Source: Mediterraneibacter catenae (GTDB lineage Bacteria > Bacillota > Clostridia > Lachnospirales > Lachnospiraceae). Taken from it: DNA of 64,000 nucleotides. Below, in pieces: positions 60,352 through 64,000 of the stretch. The notes under the pieces were generated by a model. That model saw only the letters and a list, made by a program, of their open reading frames with translations. It was not told where the DNA came from and made no database searches. Within the stretch, counting starts at the first letter, position 1, and each line of letters starts with the position of its first letter. The stretch spans positions 62,001 to 126,000 of the forward strand of contig NZ_VMSO01000005.1 in assembly GCF_008691045.1 (NCBI RefSeq). Reading direction: 5' to 3'. A program made the position numbers and the translations under genes.

Positions 60352-62457
60352 TTACAGCTTTTTCTTCATCCAGAAGAATCCCCAGCCCGGCAGATCCACC
60401 GTCGTCACTTCCGCCTTCTTGCCTGTCAGAAGATCTGTATACTCTGCCGTCTCCGGCATCCATATCGTCTTCGGATAATCGCTGAAGTTAAATACTGCAT
60501 GGAGTTCTTCTCCTTCTGCCCTTCTGATGATCCAGAGGACAGACTGGTCGCTGTAGTCTTTTGTATATACTTCCGCATCGGTATTGAACACAGCCTCGTT
60601 TCTGCGGATTGCTTCCAGCTTATCCAATGCCTGGAATATTTTTCCCTGCACACTTTCCTTATTCCCGATATTATCCACAAGATCCCAGTTGAATTTTCCT
60701 CTGTGGATATAGCGGGAATCCGGTGCTTTCTCCGGATCGTCCTTATAGGTATAGTCATTTACCTGTCCGATCTCATCACCACTGTAAAGCATCGGGATGC
60801 CCGACTGGGTGAACATATAGGCATGGAGCATCACATCTTTTGTTATCGCCTGATCCATCTTCTGTTCATCCTGCTCGAATCCCGCACTCTCAACGCCGCA
60901 CATGGATGCTGTTGTCGCACAGAATCTTGCGTCTCCGGTCACCAGATCTTCGTTGTAGAGCTCACCGCGGCTGACGCTGCCCTCTGTCTTACCCTGGAAA
61001 TAATCATTCAGATATTTCTTGTGAGGTACTTCCTCCATGCCCCACGTTTTCAGAGTGTCATAATCCAGCCCCCAGCCGATATCGTCATGACATCTCAGAT
61101 AATTAAGGAATGTGTATTCTCTCGGAAGCGCACACACAATATCCATCTGCTTTCTTAAAAGCCTGATGTCTCTTGTTGCGACCGTGTTCCACGTTGTCGC
61201 CATAGTTGTCACATTGTAGAGCATATGACACTCCGGCTTCTCAACCGTACCGAAATACGGAGCCACCTTATCCGGCTCCATAACAACCTCTCCGAGCAGC
61301 ACGATTCCCGGGCAGACAATTTCACCGATCATACGCATCATACGGACGATCGTGTGTACCTGCGGAAGATTCCTGCAGTTTGTACCCAGCTCTTTCCAGA
61401 TATACGGCACCGCATCGATACGGATGATATCCATTCCCTGATTAGCCAGGTACAGGAAGTTATACATCATCTCGTTGAATACGCGCGGATTGCGGTAGTT
61501 CAGATCCCACTGGTACGGATAGAATGTGGTCATCACATAGTGTCCGAGCTCCGGCAGATAGGTAAAGTTGCCCGGCGCTGTTGTCGGGAACACCTGCGGC
61601 ACCGTCTTTTCATATTCCTGCGGAATGGAAGGATCTGCATAGAAGAAATACCGGCTCATATATTCCCCGTCTCCCTGGCGCGCCTTCACTGCCCACTCAT
61701 GATCCTCTGATGTGTGGTTCATGACGAAATCCATACAGAGGCTGATGCCTTTCTCATGGCATTTCTCTGCCAGTTCTGACAGATCTTCCATCGTTCCGAG
61801 TTCTGGTTTCACCTTGCGGAAATCAGCCACCGCATACCCACCGTCTGAACGACCCTTCGGAGAGTCAAGGAACGGCATCAGATGGACATAATTCACATTA
61901 CATTTCTCGAGGTAAGGGAGCTTCTCCTGTACACCTTTGATATTTCCGGCAAAATTGTCGATATACATCATCATGCCGAGCATATCACGCTTGCGGTACC
62001 ATTCTCCCTCAGCTTCACGCTCCGCATCAAGCGTTTTCAGCTTATCATTACGCTCATCGTAATAGCGTTTCATCTGATCGCACAGCTCTGCAAACATATC
62101 ATCGTTGCCGTACAGTTCCATATACAGCCAGCGGAGCTCATCATGATGGCGCTCCAGCCGCTGTGCAAAGATTCTGTCATTCTCCTCTTTCTTTGCCTCT
62201 TCTTCTGCTTTTCTCGCCGTCTCGGACGCTTTCGCCTCTTCTTCTGCTTTTCTCGCCGCCTCGGCTGCTTTCGCCTCTTCTTCTGCTGCTTTTCTCGCCG
62301 CCTCGGCCGCTTCTGCTTCTTCTGCTGCTTTCACCGCTGCTGTCTCTTCTTTTACCGCTTCGACAGCCGGTGCTTTCTTCACGTTCTGCGCTGCTGTCAC
62401 TGTCTTTCTGTTAGCTGCTGCCTGCTTCTTTCTTGCTACTCTTGATTTCTTTGCCAT
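60352..62457 (-). CDS. GH13 amylosucrase-like enzyme with Ala/Glu/Lys repeat N-terminus
   Basis: A 701-residue alpha-glucosidase-clan enzyme. Residues 1-95 are low complexity, with several AARKAEEEAKA-type repeats predicting a charged coiled coil. A helical segment RLERHHDELRWLYMELYG (about 99-116) is like the N-terminal domain of amylosucrases (GH13_4). The barrel shows MDFVMNHTS, IIRIDAVPYI with the nucleophile Asp, LLGEVVMEP with the acid/base Glu, and LRCHDDIGW. It probably acts on sucrose or similar alpha-glucosides. It lies 18 bases after the GH36 gene, so it may take over the sucrose left from raffinose. Confidence 0.82.
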   Translation of the reverse strand: MAKKSRVARKKQAAANRKTVTAAQNVKKAPAVEAVKEETAAVKAAEEAEAAEAARKAAEEEAKAAEAARKAEEEAKASETARKAEEEAKKEENDRIFAQRLERHHDELRWLYMELYGNDDMFAELCDQMKRYYDERNDKLKTLDAEREAEGEWYRKRDMLGMMMYIDNFAGNIKGVQEKLPYLEKCNVNYVHLMPFLDSPKGRSDGGYAVADFRKVKPELGTMEDLSELAEKCHEKGISLCMDFVMNHTSEDHEWAVKARQGDGEYMSRYFFYADPSIPQEYEKTVPQVFPTTAPGNFTYLPELGHYVMTTFYPYQWDLNYRNPRVFNEMMYNFLYLANQGMDIIRIDAVPYIWKELGTNCRNLPQVHTIVRMMRMIGEIVCPGIVLLGEVVMEPDKVAPYFGTVEKPECHMLYNVTTMATTWNTVATRDIRLLRKQMDIVCALPREYTFLNYLRCHDDIGWGLDYDTLKTWGMEEVPHKKYLNDYFQGKTEGSVSRGELYNEDLVTGDARFCATTASMCGVESAGFEQDEQKMDQAITKDVMLHAYMFTQSGIPMLYSGDEIGQVNDYTYKDDPEKAPDSRYIHRGKFNWDLVDNIGNKESVQGKIFQALDKLEAIRRNEAVFNTDAEVYTKDYSDQSVLWIIRRAEGEELHAVFNFSDYPKTIWMPETAEYTDLLTGKKAEVTTVDLPGWGFFWMKKKL

Positions 62458-62475
62458 GATACTATCCCCCGTATA

Positions 62476-64000
62476 TTAATCTTCCTGGACAAAATGCCAT
62501 TGATATGCCTGATACTCTCCGTGGAGTACAGGTTTCGGCACGCCCGCTTCTCTGAGAGCTGTACTATTGTACAGTTTTCCGGTTGTTGTCTCACGGTACA
62601 TTGTATTCTCTTTCAGTCCTTTGACTTTAATATAATCTACCGTCATATTTGCATGTTTCTTAATACCAACCACCTGGACCAGTGCTTCTTTCTGATCTTC
62701 TGATACAAACTCCCATGCTCCCTGGTTGTCCGTCTGAGGATTCGTAAGGCGGTAATAAAGCCCTCTCTGCACGAGAGCAGCGAACTTCTTGTACTCTGCT
62801 ATCTGTCGGCGGATCTCTGCTTTTTCTTCTTCACTGAGTTCATTCAGATTCAGCTCATACCCGAAAGTACCGGCAAGAGCCACTGTTCCGCGTGTCTTCA
62901 TCGGTGTCACTCTCTCGGTCTGATGATTCGGCGACGCAGATACATGGGAACCTACGCAGGAAGCCGGATAAATAAACGATGTACCATACTGAATCTCCAG
63001 TCTGTCGATCGGATCCGTATTATCGCTGCACCAGATCTGCGGCGTATAGTACAGCATACCGGCGTCAAAACGTCCGCCGCCGCCACTGCATCCTTCAATC
63101 AGAATATTCGGATACCGATTAACCAGACGCTCAAGGAAATCATAAAGTCCCAGCACATAGTCATGCAGTACACGCCCCTGGCTGTCCGCCGTTGCCGAAT
63201 AAACATCTGCAATGCTCCGGTTCATATCCCACTTGATATATTCCACATTTCCCTGATCCAGTACCGAACAAATCTGGTTGTAAATATGATCTACCACTTC
63301 TTTTCTCGAGAAATCAAGGACAAGCTGATGTCTGGACCGATTTGGCCGGCGTCCCGGTATGACAAAGGCCCAGTCCGGATGTTCACGGTAGAGGTCGCTG
63401 TCTTCATTAACCATCTCGGGCTCGATCCAGATACCGAATTTGAGGCCCATGTCATTGATCTTCCCAATCAGCTCACCAAGTGTACAGCCCAGTTTTTCCT
63501 CATTGACCTTCCAGTCTCCCAGTCCGCGCAGTTCGCTGTCACGCTTTCCAAACCAGCCGTCATCCAATACAAACATCTCAATTCCCAGTTTTGCTGCCTC
63601 TGATGCCAGCTTAAGAAGAGACTTTCCTGTGAAATCAAAGTAAGACGCCTCCCAGCTGTTTAACAGAATAGGACGCACGACCTCTTTATATTTTCCTCTA
63701 CACAGGTGCGTCCGCATGCATCGGTGAAGATTTTGAGAAAGCCTTGCAAGACCTTCGGAAGAATAACTCATGATAACCTCAGGGGACTGGAATTCTTCAC
63801 CTGCGCTGAGCGGATATGCAAACTGCTCCTCAGAAAATCCCATCAGGAGTCTTGTCTGATAATACTGATCCTGTCCAGCTTCGCTCTGAAAACCGCCGCT
63901 GTAAACAAACGCCATTGCGTAGCAGCCTCCCGCATCTTCGGTTGCTTCATGTTCCGCCATAATAACTGCCGGATTATACTGATGACTCGATGATCCTCTC
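62476..64000 (-). CDS. GH36 alpha-galactosidase, N-terminus cut by window edge
   Basis: About 508 C-terminal residues are visible; the frame stays open at 64000. SSHQYNPAVIMAEHEATED at the edge is a GH36 segment. The barrel has ILLNSWEASYFDFTG, FVLDDGWFGKRD, the nucleophile Asp in YIKWDMNRSI, and the acid/base Asp in IWCSDNTDPIDR. SCVGSHVSASPNH is also typical. It releases alpha-1,6-galactose from raffinose and stachyose. It is probably cytosolic and forms an operon with the GH13 gene downstream. Confidence 0.93.
   Translation of the reverse strand, partial: RGSSSHQYNPAVIMAEHEATEDAGGCYAMAFVYSGGFQSEAGQDQYYQTRLLMGFSEEQFAYPLSAGEEFQSPEVIMSYSSEGLARLSQNLHRCMRTHLCRGKYKEVVRPILLNSWEASYFDFTGKSLLKLASEAAKLGIEMFVLDDGWFGKRDSELRGLGDWKVNEEKLGCTLGELIGKINDMGLKFGIWIEPEMVNEDSDLYREHPDWAFVIPGRRPNRSRHQLVLDFSRKEVVDHIYNQICSVLDQGNVEYIKWDMNRSIADVYSATADSQGRVLHDYVLGLYDFLERLVNRYPNILIEGCSGGGGRFDAGMLYYTPQIWCSDNTDPIDRLEIQYGTSFIYPASCVGSHVSASPNHQTERVTPMKTRGTVALAGTFGYELNLNELSEEEKAEIRRQIAEYKKFAALVQRGLYYRLTNPQTDNQGAWEFVSEDQKEALVQVVGIKKHANMTVDYIKVKGLKENTMYRETTTGKLYNSTALREAGVPKPVLHGEYQAYQWHFVQED

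Overview
The window looks like the chromosome of a gut Firmicute of the Lachnospiraceae type (Clostridium cluster XIVa). This is inferred from moderate GC, strong AGGAGG-type ribosome binding sites, sigma-A promoters, anaerobic metabolism (class III ribonucleotide reductase, [FeFe]-hydrogenase maturases) and many plant-sugar glycosidases. The species cannot be fixed from sequence alone. Most genes lie on the minus strand; the hydrogenase-maturation operon, the two tRNAs, a small membrane protein and an AraC regulator are on the plus strand.

Layout. 1-6 kb: nrdD (cut by the window edge) with paired NrdR boxes, nrdG, proC, acylphosphatase, and a GHKL kinase/LytTR regulator pair. 6-16.7 kb: a minus-strand glycoside cluster (GH2, GH78, GPH symporter, a domain-permuted membrane-anchored GH3, a small membrane protein) suited to stripping sugars from plant glycosides. 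16.7-19.8 kb: a structured leader with a terminator, then TM1266-type regulator, hydE and hydG. 19.8-24.7 kb: transglutaminase/DUF58/MoxR/AIM24 operon. 24.7-30.8 kb: an OmpR-type two-component system, a glycolipid-type set (GT4 glycosyltransferase, DUF374 acyltransferase, DedA) and an unknown membrane-anchored protein. 30.9-32.85 kb: a group II intron placed just after the purD terminator hairpin. 33-36.6 kb: purE-purM-purN-purD. 36.6-40 kb: a MITE-like element, M29 aminopeptidase and small membrane proteins. 40-48 kb: pyrE, a 1384-residue cell-surface nucleotidase, and pyrF-pyrK-pyrD. 48-53.6 kb: DUF2752 and CD225 proteins, an ECF transporter S component, a ribosomal-protection GTPase fused to a Rae1/YacP nuclease domain, and a polysaccharide deacetylase. 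53.7-55.8 kb: an AT-rich island with tRNA-Gln and tRNA-Pro, an integrase remnant and a dUTPase remnant. 55.9-60.3 kb: dapF, an ANTAR regulator, glnA and an AraC-type regulator. 60.3-64 kb: a GH13 amylosucrase-like enzyme and a GH36 alpha-galactosidase (cut by the window edge), together suited to raffinose and sucrose.

The strongest candidates for something new are (i) the fusion of a TetM-like A-site GTPase with a Rae1-like A-site mRNA endonuclease domain; (ii) the glnA leader, where a perfect sigma-A promoter feeds straight into a terminator hairpin whose hexaloop fits the ANTAR consensus, next to an ANTAR gene; (iii) the attenuator-like leader of the hydrogenase-maturation operon; and (iv) a family of short inverted-terminal repeats that sit against stop codons, one of which supplies the stop codon itself. 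All calls were made by reading the sequence; no database search was run.
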